Program-made: the position numbers and the translations under genes | The notes under the pieces: model-generated | Databases searched by the model: none | Seen by the model: only the letters and a program-made list of their open reading frames with translations | Told to the model about the DNA's origin: nothing | Part shown: piece after piece, positions 26,808 to 36,149 of the stretch | Numbering within the stretch: position 1 is the stretch's first letter | How the letters are laid out: every line of letters begins with the position of its first letter | Assembly (NCBI GenBank): GCA_963731125.1 | Contig: CAVSVP010000007.1 | Span: 868,001 to 932,000, forward strand | From: CAVSVP01 sp963731125 | Lineage (GTDB): Bacteria > Pseudomonadota > Gammaproteobacteria > Competibacterales > Competibacteraceae | Length of the DNA: 64,000 nucleotides | Reading direction: 5' to 3'

Positions 26808-27968
26808 CGCACCGTTTCGCTGAGCAATGGTTTCTTGATAGAAGTCTGCCAGCCTTTGCGCCAAACCCGCAGGCCGCCATTGCCGGGCATACGCTGGCCC
26901 CTCTGCTGCCAGACGTCGGCGCAATTGCCGGTCTTGCAAAACCTGATGTACCTTGGCGGCAAAGTCTTCCACCGTCTCTGCTGCCACCAGGGCGCCACAA
27001 CCGGCCTGCAAAATATCGCGGGTACCCATGACAGCGGTAGAAACCACAGGTACCCCAAGGCTCATGGCTTCCAGCAGCACCAAACCTTGCGTTTCGGTGC
27101 GGGAGGCAAATACGAAGGCATCGCCCGCCCGGTAACAATCCGCCAAGGCTGTTCCTCGGGGCAAATAACCGACAAACAGTAAATTAGCGGTCAATGTCAG
27201 CTGCGCGCCAAGCTCCACCAGATGACGCCGCGCCGGCCCTTCTCCGGCGATAATCAGAAGAATATTCGGATATTGACGCTTTAATGTCTGAACCACGTGG
27301 AATATAAAATCAATATTTTTTTCGAACGCCACACGACCGACGTGGACTAACGTAGGACGTTCCAGAGGAATGTCATGTTGCAGACGGAAACGCGTTCCAT
27401 CCCCCTCCTGCAGCAGGTCTGGAGGCGTGCCTGTAGGAATAATGCGCATCGGGGTCTTGACACCATAGTCAAGCAACGTGTTCCACATTGCCCGGGAGGG
27501 TACCACCACACCATCCAGGTTATTACATTGCCGGCGCGAAAACAGGCGAGCCGTGGCCCGTAAGGAAGTTCGCGGCAGCAGCGGTATATAGTGGAATAAA
27601 TACTCTTCAAAAAAAGTATGATAGGTGGCAATGCGGGGTATGTTTAGCCGACGGGAGAGTTTTACGCCGACCCGGTGCGCCACAAAGGGTGTCTGGATAT
27701 GAAGAACATCGAAATGTTGCCGCTGTAGTTCTGCAAAACCCTGCAGCACCAGGTTTGCGCGCATCATCCGGTCCTCCGGGTCGATCGGCACCGGACGGGC
27801 AGCAATACGTACGATATCAGCTTCATTCGCAGTGCATTCTCCATAATGCGGGGCGATTAAGGTGACACGGTGACCCAGACGCACGAGTGCTTGCCGAAAG
27901 ATGATAATGGATGTGGAGACTCCGTTAATTCTGGGAAAATACACATCGGAAATCATCAGGATATTCAT
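26796..27968 (-). CDS. Glycosyltransferase, GT4 family
   Basis: A 390-residue GT-B fold glycosyltransferase. The N-terminal acceptor domain opens with LMISDVYFPRINGVSTSIII. The C-terminal donor domain has VGRVAFEKNIDFI, the nucleotide-sugar site FASRTETQGLVLLEAMSLGV (E-x7-E motif) and GVPVVSTAVMGTRDIL. The opening is typical of glycolipid-forming GT4 enzymes (diacylglycerol glucosyl- or mannosyltransferases), so a lipid acceptor is a reasonable but unproven guess. It is divergent from the Sir2 gene and not in an operon. Confidence 0.85.
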   Translation of the reverse strand: MNILMISDVYFPRINGVSTSIIIFRQALVRLGHRVTLIAPHYGECTANEADIVRIAARPVPIDPEDRMMRANLVLQGFAELQRQHFDVLHIQTPFVAHRVGVKLSRRLNIPRIATYHTFFEEYLFHYIPLLPRTSLRATARLFSRRQCNNLDGVVVPSRAMWNTLLDYGVKTPMRIIPTGTPPDLLQEGDGTRFRLQHDIPLERPTLVHVGRVAFEKNIDFIFHVVQTLKRQYPNILLIIAGEGPARRHLVELGAQLTLTANLLFVGYLPRGTALADCYRAGDAFVFASRTETQGLVLLEAMSLGVPVVSTAVMGTRDILQAGCGALVAAETVEDFAAKVHQVLQDRQLRRRLAAEGPAYARQWRPAGLAQRLADFYQETIAQRNGASFS

Positions 27969-28116
27969 GAACCATCCTGGAGATAGGGGATAATATGCTG
28001 CGAAACCGATAATAATAAGCGGGAAATGTTACAAACGTATTAGCGAGTCCACTTTCTCCACTCGGTGTTCCGTTGCTCCCTGCGCTTGGGGGTAAATCAT
28101 CGGAGAGGTGTAATTG

Positions 28117-28893
28117 ATGAATGACGCTCACCAGCAACTCATTGAACGTATTGTCAGTGAAATGCGACGCGCTCGCCGCCTGCTTTTTATCACCGGTGCA
28201 GGCATTTCCGCCGACTCCGGCTTGCCGACTTACCGCGGCATCGGCGGACTGTATAACGAACAATTGACGGAAGAGGATATACCCATCGAGATGGCCCTGT
28301 CCGGCCAAATGCTCGCCGTGGCTCCGCATATCACCTGGAAATATATTTACCAGATTGAAAAATCCTGCCGGGGTGCCAGTTGCAACGAGGCCCACCGAAT
28401 CATCGCCAATCTGCAGGACCGCTTTGACGAGGTCTGCGTGTTGACCCAGAATGTAGACGGCTTTCATCGGCAGGCCGGCAGCCGCAATTTAATCGAGATT
28501 CACGGCAATATTCACGACCTGTATTGTCCGGCGTGCGGCTATGAAGTATCTGTTTCCCACTACGGAGACCTGGCTATCCCGCCTCCTTGTCCCGAGTGCG
28601 ATACTCTGTTGCGTCCGCGGGTAGTGCTGTTCGGCGAGGTGTTGCCCGAAGCGGCGGTAGAACGCCTATACCTGCAACTGGAACAGGGTTTTGATATCGT
28701 ATTTAGTGTTGGCACGACCAGTGTCTTTCCCTATATCGCGGGGCCAGTCGTGGAAGCGGGTCGCTTGGGAATCCCAACGGTGGAAATCAATCCTGGAGAA
28801 ACCGCTGTCTCCCGGATCGTGTACTATAAACTGGCGGCAGGCGCGGCAGCCAGCCTGAAGGAGATTTGGCAACGCTACCAGACTGTCGCTTGA
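28117..28893 (+). CDS. Sir2-family NAD-dependent protein deacylase
   Basis: A 258-residue sirtuin. NAD-binding motifs FITGAGISADSGLPTYRGIG and LTQNVDGFHRQAGS, the catalytic histidine in IEIHGNIHDL, and a four-cysteine zinc ribbon (YCPACGYEV ... PPCPECDTLLRP) are present, then VVLFGEVLP and SVGTTSVFPYI. It would remove acetyl or longer acyl groups from lysine with NAD. ATG 28117 is preceded by GGAGAGG; TTG 28114 is one codon upstream. The end is only 7 nt from the convergent next gene. Confidence 0.92.
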   Translation: MNDAHQQLIERIVSEMRRARRLLFITGAGISADSGLPTYRGIGGLYNEQLTEEDIPIEMALSGQMLAVAPHITWKYIYQIEKSCRGASCNEAHRIIANLQDRFDEVCVLTQNVDGFHRQAGSRNLIEIHGNIHDLYCPACGYEVSVSHYGDLAIPPPCPECDTLLRPRVVLFGEVLPEAAVERLYLQLEQGFDIVFSVGTTSVFPYIAGPVVEAGRLGIPTVEINPGETAVSRIVYYKLAAGAAASLKEIWQRYQTVA

Positions 28894-28900
28894 TACGCTG

Positions 28901-29995
28901 CTAGCGAGTCAAATAAGACCGTAGATAACTAACGGCTTCCTCGATGCCTGAGGCAGGGGGAGGTGGTTTGCGCGGTTGCCTGAGTAAGGTATGCAAGGTT
29001 TCCGAGACGGTGCCGGTTTCCAGCTTTTCTCTGGTGATTGCCAGGGCATTGCCGTGTTTTTGCAGCCAGCGCACCAACCAGGGCTCTTCTGGCCAATCGT
29101 TTCTTTCCACATAGAGAACCGGTTTATCGTTACAGGCGACCTCAACGAAGGTGCCGTAGCCGGGTTTGCTCAGCACGACATCGCAAGAGCGTAATAAATC
29201 GGTAAAAGGAATGTCCGGCACGCTTTCCTGGTGCCGGATGCCGGCACGCTTTACCCTCCAGGCCGCCGGTACCAACCAATAGAGTCCGGGCATGGCAGGC
29301 CAGCGCTCCATGGGTAAGGGCATCGCCACGCCGCCTAAAGCCACCAATATCAAAATCCCATCTGTCGGTAGGCCGAGCCGGGCGTTAAGCTGGGCACGCC
29401 GGTCTCGGCCAAGGACGGCAATAGGACCGATGGAGCGGGTATTCTTGAGGTCAGGCATCGGCATAGACGGTGCAGGACGGAGAAACACTGTAGCGCTGTT
29501 ATAGGCATCCAGCAGGGTATGCCGTAGTGCCTGCCAATCCGGTTGGGCTGAGCAATACCCCTGCAGAATAGCCGCCCAGTGCAAAGAACATAGCGCCACT
29601 GCGGGAATACCAAGCTGTGCAGCGGCGCTGAGTGGCAGATACGGAATATTCGCCAACAGGAGATCAGGGGCGAGGTGTTTCAGCAGCGCCTTTTGCCTTG
29701 CGATGTGTTGCTCCCAGTGGGTATGCAAAGACTGGTAAGCCGCAAGGCTTTCCTGAACCCTGACCTCCAAGGCGTTGGCCATGATCATGCCTATATCAGT
29801 GGCTTCAGGAATCTGGGTAAAGTCGCCTGCAATCCGGCTACGCAAGATCGACTGGGGCAGGGACGTCTGAATCGTAAGATGCAGCGTCGGCAGGCGCCGG
29901 CGCAATGCGTTGAGCACGGGTGCCACCTGGGCTAGATGGCCAAAGCCATGGCTGGACAAGGCGACGACTAAATGAGGAGGTTGCGGCATAGACAT
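28901..29995 (-). CDS. Glycosyltransferase-like protein of the GT28/MGT type
   Basis: 364 residues with a GT-B arrangement: the N-terminal HLVVALSSHGFGHLAQVAPV (glycine-rich acceptor start as in MurG and the N-terminal domain of L-arabinokinase-like proteins) and the C-terminal CDVVLSKPGYGTFVEVACND, then KPVLYVERNDWPEEPWLV, equivalent to the UDP-binding region of GT28 enzymes. No signal peptide. Donor and acceptor are unknown. It is divergent from the transglutaminase gene with ~95 bp between starts. Confidence 0.72.
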   Translation of the reverse strand: MSMPQPPHLVVALSSHGFGHLAQVAPVLNALRRRLPTLHLTIQTSLPQSILRSRIAGDFTQIPEATDIGMIMANALEVRVQESLAAYQSLHTHWEQHIARQKALLKHLAPDLLLANIPYLPLSAAAQLGIPAVALCSLHWAAILQGYCSAQPDWQALRHTLLDAYNSATVFLRPAPSMPMPDLKNTRSIGPIAVLGRDRRAQLNARLGLPTDGILILVALGGVAMPLPMERWPAMPGLYWLVPAAWRVKRAGIRHQESVPDIPFTDLLRSCDVVLSKPGYGTFVEVACNDKPVLYVERNDWPEEPWLVRWLQKHGNALAITREKLETGTVSETLHTLLRQPRKPPPPASGIEEAVSYLRSYLTR

Positions 29996-30090
29996 TTTCC
30001 CTGCGGCTTGCAGAACGGAATGTTAAGATAGCGCCGTAAGCGGTAGACTGGATATCTTGCGACAGCGGAAATGTCTCCGGAGTTTCTGGT

Positions 30091-30951
30091 ATGAGACGCC
30101 TTAAGATTAAACATACAACGACTTATGAATATAGTGAGGCCGTTAAATTGCAGCCCCATAAACTGCTGTTAAGGCCTCGAGAAGGACACGATATTCGCAT
30201 CGACGCTTCACAGTTGGAAATTTTTCCGGCCCATCGTATTAAATGGCAACGGGACGTCTACGGTAATTCCGTGGGAGTGGTGACGTTCACCGAACCCAGT
30301 AACACGCTGTCAATTGTCAGCGAAGTTTGGCTGCAACACTATGAAGCTCGGCCTTTAGATTTTCTGGTCGCCGATTATGCGGTGAATTTTCCTTTTCACT
30401 ATGATCCTGAGGAACGGGTCGATCTGGCGCCTTATCTGTTGTCTGTATACTCTTCCGAGGACCGTGCTCCGCTGACCCAGTGGCTAGCCCAATTCTGGCG
30501 GCCCAATCAGCGGCCGGAAACCTATGTGTTACTGGATCACATCAATAAAGCCATTGCCAACGGCTTTACCTATCAGATGCGGGAAGAGCCGGGCGTGCAG
30601 ACGCCGGCTAAGACCTTAACCATGCAAAGCGGTTCATGTCGTGACTATGCCGCGTTGTTTATCGAAGCCTGCCGGCATCTGGGGCTGGCGGCACGTTTTG
30701 TTAGCGGCTACTTGCATTGTTCGGCCACAGAGCAAGGTCATGGCTCTACCCACGCATGGTCGGAGGTCTACCTGCCCGGCGCCGGCTGGAAAGGCTTTGA
30801 CTCCACCACGGGTCAGGTGGTTGGCAGCGATCATATTGCCGTTGCCGTTCACCGGCACCCCAGAGCCGTACCACCCGTTTCCGGAGCTTTTATAGCGGTA
30901 TTCCAACAATCCCCTATCATGGCGGTGGCAGTTCAGGTGGCGGAGATTTAA
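30091..30951 (+). CDS. Transglutaminase-like cysteine protease/peptidase family protein
   Basis: 286 residues: an N-terminal bacterial transglutaminase-like beta domain (IKHTTTYEYSEAVKLQPHKL, LLRPREGHD) and a transglutaminase core with the catalytic Cys in MQSGSCRDYAALFIEACRHL, His in STHAWSEVYLPGAGW and Asp in KGFDSTTGQ. No signal peptide, so it is cytoplasmic. Family members are probably peptidases or amidases rather than true cross-linkers. It is often found near alpha-E and circularly permuted ATP-grasp proteins, which are absent here. Confidence 0.85.
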   Translation: MRRLKIKHTTTYEYSEAVKLQPHKLLLRPREGHDIRIDASQLEIFPAHRIKWQRDVYGNSVGVVTFTEPSNTLSIVSEVWLQHYEARPLDFLVADYAVNFPFHYDPEERVDLAPYLLSVYSSEDRAPLTQWLAQFWRPNQRPETYVLLDHINKAIANGFTYQMREEPGVQTPAKTLTMQSGSCRDYAALFIEACRHLGLAARFVSGYLHCSATEQGHGSTHAWSEVYLPGAGWKGFDSTTGQVVGSDHIAVAVHRHPRAVPPVSGAFIAVFQQSPIMAVAVQVAEI

Positions 30952-31027
30952 GCCATGGTGGGTCAATGCCCTTGCCTGGGCGTAAAGGTATGCCCCTAGC
31001 TGAAAATCTTGGCCAAGTTTTATAAAG

Positions 31028-32173
31028 CTACTGGGGATATGGCCGGTGGCTATAATCACGCCCCTTCCATGATGCGGGACGTCCTCTCAGCAAACGTAGC
31101 AAGGCTTGCCACTGGATAACCAGTAGCAATAGTATCCCAACGGGATGGAGTAGCGCGCCGGCAAGCGGTTGCTGAAAACGATGTACCGCGATCAGGCGTG
31201 GGAGATAAACAAAACAGGTTGCCACAACAGCTAACCCTAGGGCTGCTCCCGAGATCCATCCCGCAAGACCGACTGCTACGAGTAGCGGCGGCAATACTTG
31301 GCCCAACAACAAGAGCAGCGTCATGGGAACAATGGTTTTCGGAGCGCCAAGACCCTCGGTGGCATTCTTGCTCAATCCAGACCAGACTTCTCTGGCTCCA
31401 CGATACATATGGCAACAGGCGATATGGGTGGCGTCAAATAGATCAGTGGCATAACCGGCACGACGAAAGATCCGTGGTAGCTGCACGCCTTCATGAAGGC
31501 TATTGCGGCAGGCACCGTGTCCCCCCACCTGTTCATAAGCTTCGCGGCGTACCAAGACAAGCTGACCACAACCGGCGCCAAAGCTTGGCAGAAGACTCTT
31601 GCGCATCCGCTTTATCGGCAGAAAGCCCAGCAGGATAAAGTGAATCAGAGGAATCAATAACTTTTCTAACCAAGTACCCGTCTGCTCAAAGGGAAAGCCA
31701 CTGACCAAAGCGGCACCGCTCTTTTCCAGGAAAGCCACACTACGGGCAAGGCCATCCGGAGTCAATCGGACATCGGCATCCATAAAGACCAGAATGGGAT
31801 GGCGGGCAAGACCCGCCAGAGCGGCGCAGGCATGTTGTTTACCGCACCATCCCGGCGGCAGCGACGGAGCCTTTTCCAGACGAACCTGGGGATGGTCGCT
31901 GCTGATTCCACGGACCAGATGGTAGGTGCGATCTTGGGATGCATCGTCCAGAACGATCACTTCAAAATCAATACCCTCACTGGCTAACACCGAGTGGAGC
32001 GAAGCGCTAATAGATTGCTCTTCATTACGGGCGGGAATTAACACCGATACGGGACCGAGTCTTTGCACGGCGGGAGGCGGCGGCCGATAGAGGGGCAGGT
32101 TACGTAGAAACAAAACCGCCGGAAGCAAGGCACAAATACCGGCGGTCACTACCAGGCTCCACTCCATACTCAT
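31028..32173 (-). CDS. crtQ: Membrane glycosyltransferase, GT2, CrtQ-like
   Basis: A 381-residue membrane enzyme: an N-terminal anchor (LVVTAGICALLPAVLFL), a GT2 catalytic domain (PVSVLIPARNEEQSISASLH, VIVLDDASQDRT, DXD-type VFMDADVRLTPDG, PPGWCGKQHACA) and three C-terminal membrane segments from about residue 285. The architecture matches CrtQ, which adds glucose to the carboxyl of 4,4'-diaponeurosporenoate in staphyloxanthin synthesis, and related hopanoid/carotenoid glycosyltransferases. It is the last gene of the minus-strand carotenoid operon, 28 nt after the acyltransferase, which supports sugar attachment to a C30 carotenoid acid. The symbol is by analogy. Confidence 0.75.
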   Translation of the reverse strand: MSMEWSLVVTAGICALLPAVLFLRNLPLYRPPPPAVQRLGPVSVLIPARNEEQSISASLHSVLASEGIDFEVIVLDDASQDRTYHLVRGISSDHPQVRLEKAPSLPPGWCGKQHACAALAGLARHPILVFMDADVRLTPDGLARSVAFLEKSGAALVSGFPFEQTGTWLEKLLIPLIHFILLGFLPIKRMRKSLLPSFGAGCGQLVLVRREAYEQVGGHGACRNSLHEGVQLPRIFRRAGYATDLFDATHIACCHMYRGAREVWSGLSKNATEGLGAPKTIVPMTLLLLLGQVLPPLLVAVGLAGWISGAALGLAVVATCFVYLPRLIAVHRFQQPLAGALLHPVGILLLLVIQWQALLRLLRGRPASWKGRDYSHRPYPQ

Positions 32174-32201
32174 TGCATAAGCTCCTTAATCTCAAGCACG
32201 G

Positions 32202-33029
32202 TTACAGGTCCGGCGCGCCGTGTTTTCTTTGGAAGCGCTCTCCGTAGACCAGGGCACGGAGCCGGCGCCACATATCATAGCTTCCGCCAATCCCCGCTTT
32301 GCCACTAAGCAAAACCTGAAAAGCCTGTCGGTCCCGACGTTTTGCCTCCCGGGCCAGGGCGTCCTGAGTGGCCTCAAGCCGCGTGGCCAGCAACTCAGTA
32401 TATTCATGAGACCGGCGTCGCGGCTGGGCTGAGACATCCAGAGTTTCACCAAAGCGTGCCAAGGCTTCCGGAAAGCGCTCCTCCCAGAACGGATACTCGA
32501 GGGCTAATGGAACAAATGCTCCCCGGTCGAGGCGCCGGGCGAGATGGCCAATGCCGGGTTTTAGCCGGACCGGCCGTTCCCTTGGATCGCTAAAGTGTCC
32601 TTCGGGCGTGATCCACAGAGTGGCATGGGATTCCCTAAACAACAAGGTGGTGATTTCCAGAAATTGGCGTGCACCGGCTGGAGTGCCCGTGGCAATGCCG
32701 AAAAAACCAAGCCGCGCAAAGAAACGATAGCGAGCCAATGCCTGCGCTTCAATGGGGGCGTAGTGGCGGCGTTCAGGAAATAGCCGGCTAACCAGACAGA
32801 TCCCGACTAAAGGGTCCCACCAGGCAGGGTGATTGGAGTAGATCACCAGCGGCATCTCGCCAACATCAGGTACCTGGCCGGTCTTTGCCAGGCGCACGGC
32901 GTGAAAGTGGTGGGACAAATAGCGTCGGGTATAGCGGGTAAAGAGTTTGACCAGCAGCGGAGAAGGTGACGGCAAGGTAGGGTGATGAGCACCAGAGTAC
33001 CCCTTTCCAGTGCCGGACAACCGAGTCAT
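32202..33029 (-). CDS. PlsC-type acyltransferase, probable carotenoid-glycoside acyltransferase
   Basis: 275 residues of the lysophosphatidate acyltransferase fold: the HX4D motif in YSNHPAWWDPLVG, and the TPEGHFSDPRERP block that replaces the usual EGT motif and binds the glycerol-phosphate or other acceptor. No strong membrane span. In Staphylococcus the last step of staphyloxanthin synthesis is acylation of the sugar by CrtO; CrtO is membrane-integral and unrelated in fold, so this gene would be a functional counterpart rather than an orthologue. Its start overlaps the stop of the upstream desaturase gene by one base, showing it belongs to the same operon. Confidence 0.75.
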   Translation of the reverse strand: MTRLSGTGKGYSGAHHPTLPSPSPLLVKLFTRYTRRYLSHHFHAVRLAKTGQVPDVGEMPLVIYSNHPAWWDPLVGICLVSRLFPERRHYAPIEAQALARYRFFARLGFFGIATGTPAGARQFLEITTLLFRESHATLWITPEGHFSDPRERPVRLKPGIGHLARRLDRGAFVPLALEYPFWEERFPEALARFGETLDVSAQPRRRSHEYTELLATRLEATQDALAREAKRRDRQAFQVLLSGKAGIGGSYDMWRRLRALVYGERFQRKHGAPDL

Positions 33030-34609
33030 TAGCGAATCCCTTCCACAACGGCAGGTGGTCTGACGTCTGTCGCCAACTGCTTAGCGGCTGGAATGGCCAC
33101 CTCATCCCGGTCCAGGGTATCGGCGGCGATCCACCCGGACATTAAGACCATCGGCATTCCCGGTCCGGGATGAGCGGCACCGCCGGCAAGATAGAGTCCC
33201 TTGACGTGGGGGCTACGGTTGGCGGGCTTAAAAGCGCCGTTAAAACGGCCATGACTGGCAAGTCCATAAATTGCTCCATTGAGTACTCGATAACGGTCAT
33301 GAATGTCCTGAGGCGTTAACGCCGCCTCAAATACGATTCTGGATTCTAGGTCATCAAGTCCAGCGGTGGAAGCAAGCTTCTCGAGGATGACCCGCCGGTA
33401 GTCTGGAAACAGGGTCTTCCAGTTGTGATGGGCTCGTAGGTAAGGTGTGTGGACCAGTATATAAAGGGCTTCGCCCCCTTCGGGGGCCACCTCGGGCTCG
33501 GTGCGGGCCGGGGCACAGACATAACAGGTGGGATCGGAGGCCGGCTCGCCGTGGCGATAGATGCTCTCGAACTCTTCCTGGGGGTCTCGGGAGAAGACGA
33601 AGTTATGGTGCAAAAGGTGATCGTAGCCACGCTCGAGGCCAAGGTAAAGCACCACTCCTGAACAGGCTGGTTCAAAATGCTTGCGTCGCTCAAAGCGTTT
33701 GCTGATCCTGCCGTCCAGTAGCTCCTGGTGGGTACGTACGGCATCCATATTCGAAACCACCGCCGCCAGGGGGATGGTCTGGCCGTCGTCTGTGGCAACG
33801 CCGCATACTGCACCATCTTCTACGAGAATCCGGCGTATTCCCGTATGGGTGTGGAATTGCACGCCTAACTCAGTGGCTAGCTTGGTCAGGGCCGCTGGCA
33901 CCGCACCGGTTCCTCCCCGAGGATACCAAACGCCCTCTCCGGTCTGCATATGGGCGATGCCGCACAAAACCGCGGGGGAGGCTTCGGGTGACGAGCCCAC
34001 ATATTGGGTAAAATGATCGGCCATCTGAGCGACCCGCGGGTCCTGGATATATTTGCGCACCGTCTCCCACACGGTGTGGCCCATGCGCATGCTCAACAAG
34101 TCACCCAGCACGGCAGTTTTAAAGGTACCGCCGAGATTAAACGTGTCTTTGACGGACCCGACCGAGCGCCAGAGAAAATAATTTTCTGAGATCCGGTGAA
34201 GGCGTTTGGAGAGCTCCAGAAACGCTCGGTAACCAGTAGCCGTGCCCGGGGAAAACGAGGTGAGATTTTCCGCCATGGCGTTAGTATCCCGCACCAGGTC
34301 GAGGAGCGAACCGTCCGCAAAGAAGCAGCGCCACTGGGGGTCCAGGGGAAGCAAGTCGAGTTCCTCGTCGAGGTTACGTTGCGCTTCGGCGAAGATGCGC
34401 CGCAGGACTGACGGGAGGATTAGAATCGTCGGTCCCATATCAAAGCGAAAGCGGTCGGTTTTCAGCACTGCTGCCTTGCCGCCCAGCCAGGCATTGTGTT
34501 CGAAAAGGGTGATGGGATAACCTCGTGCGGCCAGGGTACAGGCTGCTGCTAAACCACCCAGGCCACCGCCAATAATACCAATTGGATTGTTTTTATGCTG
34601 CTTAGTCAT
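33029..34609 (-). CDS. crtNb: CrtN-family carotenoid oxidoreductase, second copy (CrtNb/CrtP-like)
   Basis: 526 residues of the phytoene-desaturase-type FAD amine oxidoreductase family: IGIIGGGLGGLAAACTLAARG at the start binds FAD ADP, followed by ITLFEHNAWLGGKAAV, and the C-terminal signature KGLYLAGGAAHPGPGMPMVL. It differs clearly from the first copy (36150-37697), so the two are old paralogues. In C30 pathways the second copy oxidises terminal methyls to aldehydes (CrtP in Staphylococcus, CrtNb in Methylomonas). The neighbouring aldehyde dehydrogenase fits that reaction. It overlaps the aldehyde dehydrogenase gene by 8 nt and the acyltransferase by 1 nt. Confidence 0.82.
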   Translation of the reverse strand: MTKQHKNNPIGIIGGGLGGLAAACTLAARGYPITLFEHNAWLGGKAAVLKTDRFRFDMGPTILILPSVLRRIFAEAQRNLDEELDLLPLDPQWRCFFADGSLLDLVRDTNAMAENLTSFSPGTATGYRAFLELSKRLHRISENYFLWRSVGSVKDTFNLGGTFKTAVLGDLLSMRMGHTVWETVRKYIQDPRVAQMADHFTQYVGSSPEASPAVLCGIAHMQTGEGVWYPRGGTGAVPAALTKLATELGVQFHTHTGIRRILVEDGAVCGVATDDGQTIPLAAVVSNMDAVRTHQELLDGRISKRFERRKHFEPACSGVVLYLGLERGYDHLLHHNFVFSRDPQEEFESIYRHGEPASDPTCYVCAPARTEPEVAPEGGEALYILVHTPYLRAHHNWKTLFPDYRRVILEKLASTAGLDDLESRIVFEAALTPQDIHDRYRVLNGAIYGLASHGRFNGAFKPANRSPHVKGLYLAGGAAHPGPGMPMVLMSGWIAADTLDRDEVAIPAAKQLATDVRPPAVVEGIR

Positions 34610-36131
34610 GTGCGTTTTGTGTGCCTTCTAAGGTGGTGCGTTCGTTGCGTACCCGGGTCGCGATGGCCTTTATCAGCGCCCGCCATGCTCCAAACCGTCG
34701 CCAGCCGGACCCATGGGCGAAGGCGATATAGGCGCGAAACAGTTCTTCATCCCCCGCCATGGGCTGCTCCAGATGGCGCGGCCGGCGGCTACGTTGGCTG
34801 GCGATGGCTTTAACGGCCGTTAACTCCAATAAACCTTCCACGCCTCGCGTTACGCCAAAACCGCTCTCCCCCCGACCGCCGAAGGACACCCTGGGATCGG
34901 CCGAGGGAGCGATCATATCGTTGATAATCACCAACCCAGCCCGGACCTGTCGTGCTAGGGCATAAGCCGTTTTAGTGTTGCGGCCAAAAACCGTTGCCCC
35001 GAGGGCATAGGGGCAGATCGCTGCCAAACTTAATGCTTCGCCGTCATCGGCAACCGGCACCAGCGCCAGTACCGGCGCGAACAGGTCCTCGCGAAGCAAC
35101 TGCGCGGCGGGAGGAACGTCGGCCAAGACTAACGGTTTTAGAATTGCCGTCGCCTCCAACTTCCCTGTCACCAAACGCGCACCGTCCTTAATTGCCTCCT
35201 GAGCCAGAGTACAGAGTCGTGCGGCAAGAGTTGGTTCCACCGGTACACCGGGTAAGTCTACCATCAATTGAGCCAGGCGCGACTCTAGCTCCGCGGCAGT
35301 GGAGCGTTGGACAAAAACACGGCGCGGTGCAATACAGGTGGCGCTGCCATTTAACCTGAGACCAAAGGCAAGGGCCTTGGCGGCTCGGTCAACATCGGCA
35401 TCCTCGCGGATAAAAACGGCATCGCAACCGGCAAGTTCCAGGATGCCGGGAACGAGGTGTGGTGCCATGTTTTTAAGAAGTGCACGGCCTGTTGCCGCGG
35501 AGCCGGTAAAAACCACCTTGTCCACCCCGGCCGTCAGAGCGGCGGTAGCAGCCTCGGGTGCTTCAGGCAATATGCTGAGGAGCCGTGGGTCAAGCCCGGC
35601 CCCAGCGAATAGCTTGGCAAGTGTCTGAGCAGCGGGTTGTCCACCTCGACCCGGTTTTAGAATAACAGCATTGCCTGCAACTAAGGCTTGTAATGTCTGC
35701 ACACCAGGCAGAAAAATGGGGTAATTAGACGGCGCTATCACTAAGATCAAACCTAAGGGTTCTCTATGGATGGTTAACTTGACTCCCCCCAGCCAGGCGG
35801 GTCGAGATGTCTTGCCGGGGTGCCGGGGTGCCAAAACATGCTCGCTCTCCTGCTGTAAAAAGCGGCAGGCATCGGCCAGAGGCAGCACCTGAGCTGACAG
35901 AACTTCGGCTCGCGAATGACTGTTGGTCTGATCTGCCAGTGCTAGAGAATTGTCTGCGAGTAACTCGCGAAAACGGCGCACCACTTTAAGCCGCTCGCGT
36001 ACCGATTTTGCCGCCCAGCGTCGCTGTGCCTGGCGCACCAGTGCAACCTCGCGGACAATCTCGTCGCTTTGTTTAAAGGGAGTCAGGTCAGGCAATGGAA
36101 TCGTTAACGCCTGATCGGCCGCTTTGTGCAT
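34602..36131 (-). CDS. ald: Aldehyde dehydrogenase, probable C30 carotenoid aldehyde oxidase
   Basis: 509 residues of the NAD(P)-dependent aldehyde dehydrogenase superfamily: LILVIAPSNYPIFLPG for the nucleotide site, VFTGSAATGRALLK, the general-base Glu in GILELAGCDAV, the catalytic Cys in NGSATCIAPRRVFV, and the ESGFGVTRGVEGLLELT end. In Methylomonas an ald gene lies between two crtN genes and oxidises 4,4'-diapolycopene aldehydes to acids; the same order is seen here. AldH of staphyloxanthin synthesis performs the equivalent step. A C-terminal extension of about 55 residues follows the usual end. Confidence 0.85.
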   Translation of the reverse strand: MHKAADQALTIPLPDLTPFKQSDEIVREVALVRQAQRRWAAKSVRERLKVVRRFRELLADNSLALADQTNSHSRAEVLSAQVLPLADACRFLQQESEHVLAPRHPGKTSRPAWLGGVKLTIHREPLGLILVIAPSNYPIFLPGVQTLQALVAGNAVILKPGRGGQPAAQTLAKLFAGAGLDPRLLSILPEAPEAATAALTAGVDKVVFTGSAATGRALLKNMAPHLVPGILELAGCDAVFIREDADVDRAAKALAFGLRLNGSATCIAPRRVFVQRSTAAELESRLAQLMVDLPGVPVEPTLAARLCTLAQEAIKDGARLVTGKLEATAILKPLVLADVPPAAQLLREDLFAPVLALVPVADDGEALSLAAICPYALGATVFGRNTKTAYALARQVRAGLVIINDMIAPSADPRVSFGGRGESGFGVTRGVEGLLELTAVKAIASQRSRRPRHLEQPMAGDEELFRAYIAFAHGSGWRRFGAWRALIKAIATRVRNERTTLEGTQNAHD

Positions 36132-36149
36132 GGTCTGAAATTTGAAATT

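Noticed and set aside
26025..30951. A single operon made of ParA, GT4, Sir2, GT28 and transglutaminase
   Set aside because: Gene directions alternate (+,-,+,-,+), so they are not co-transcribed; any link is by neighbourhood only.
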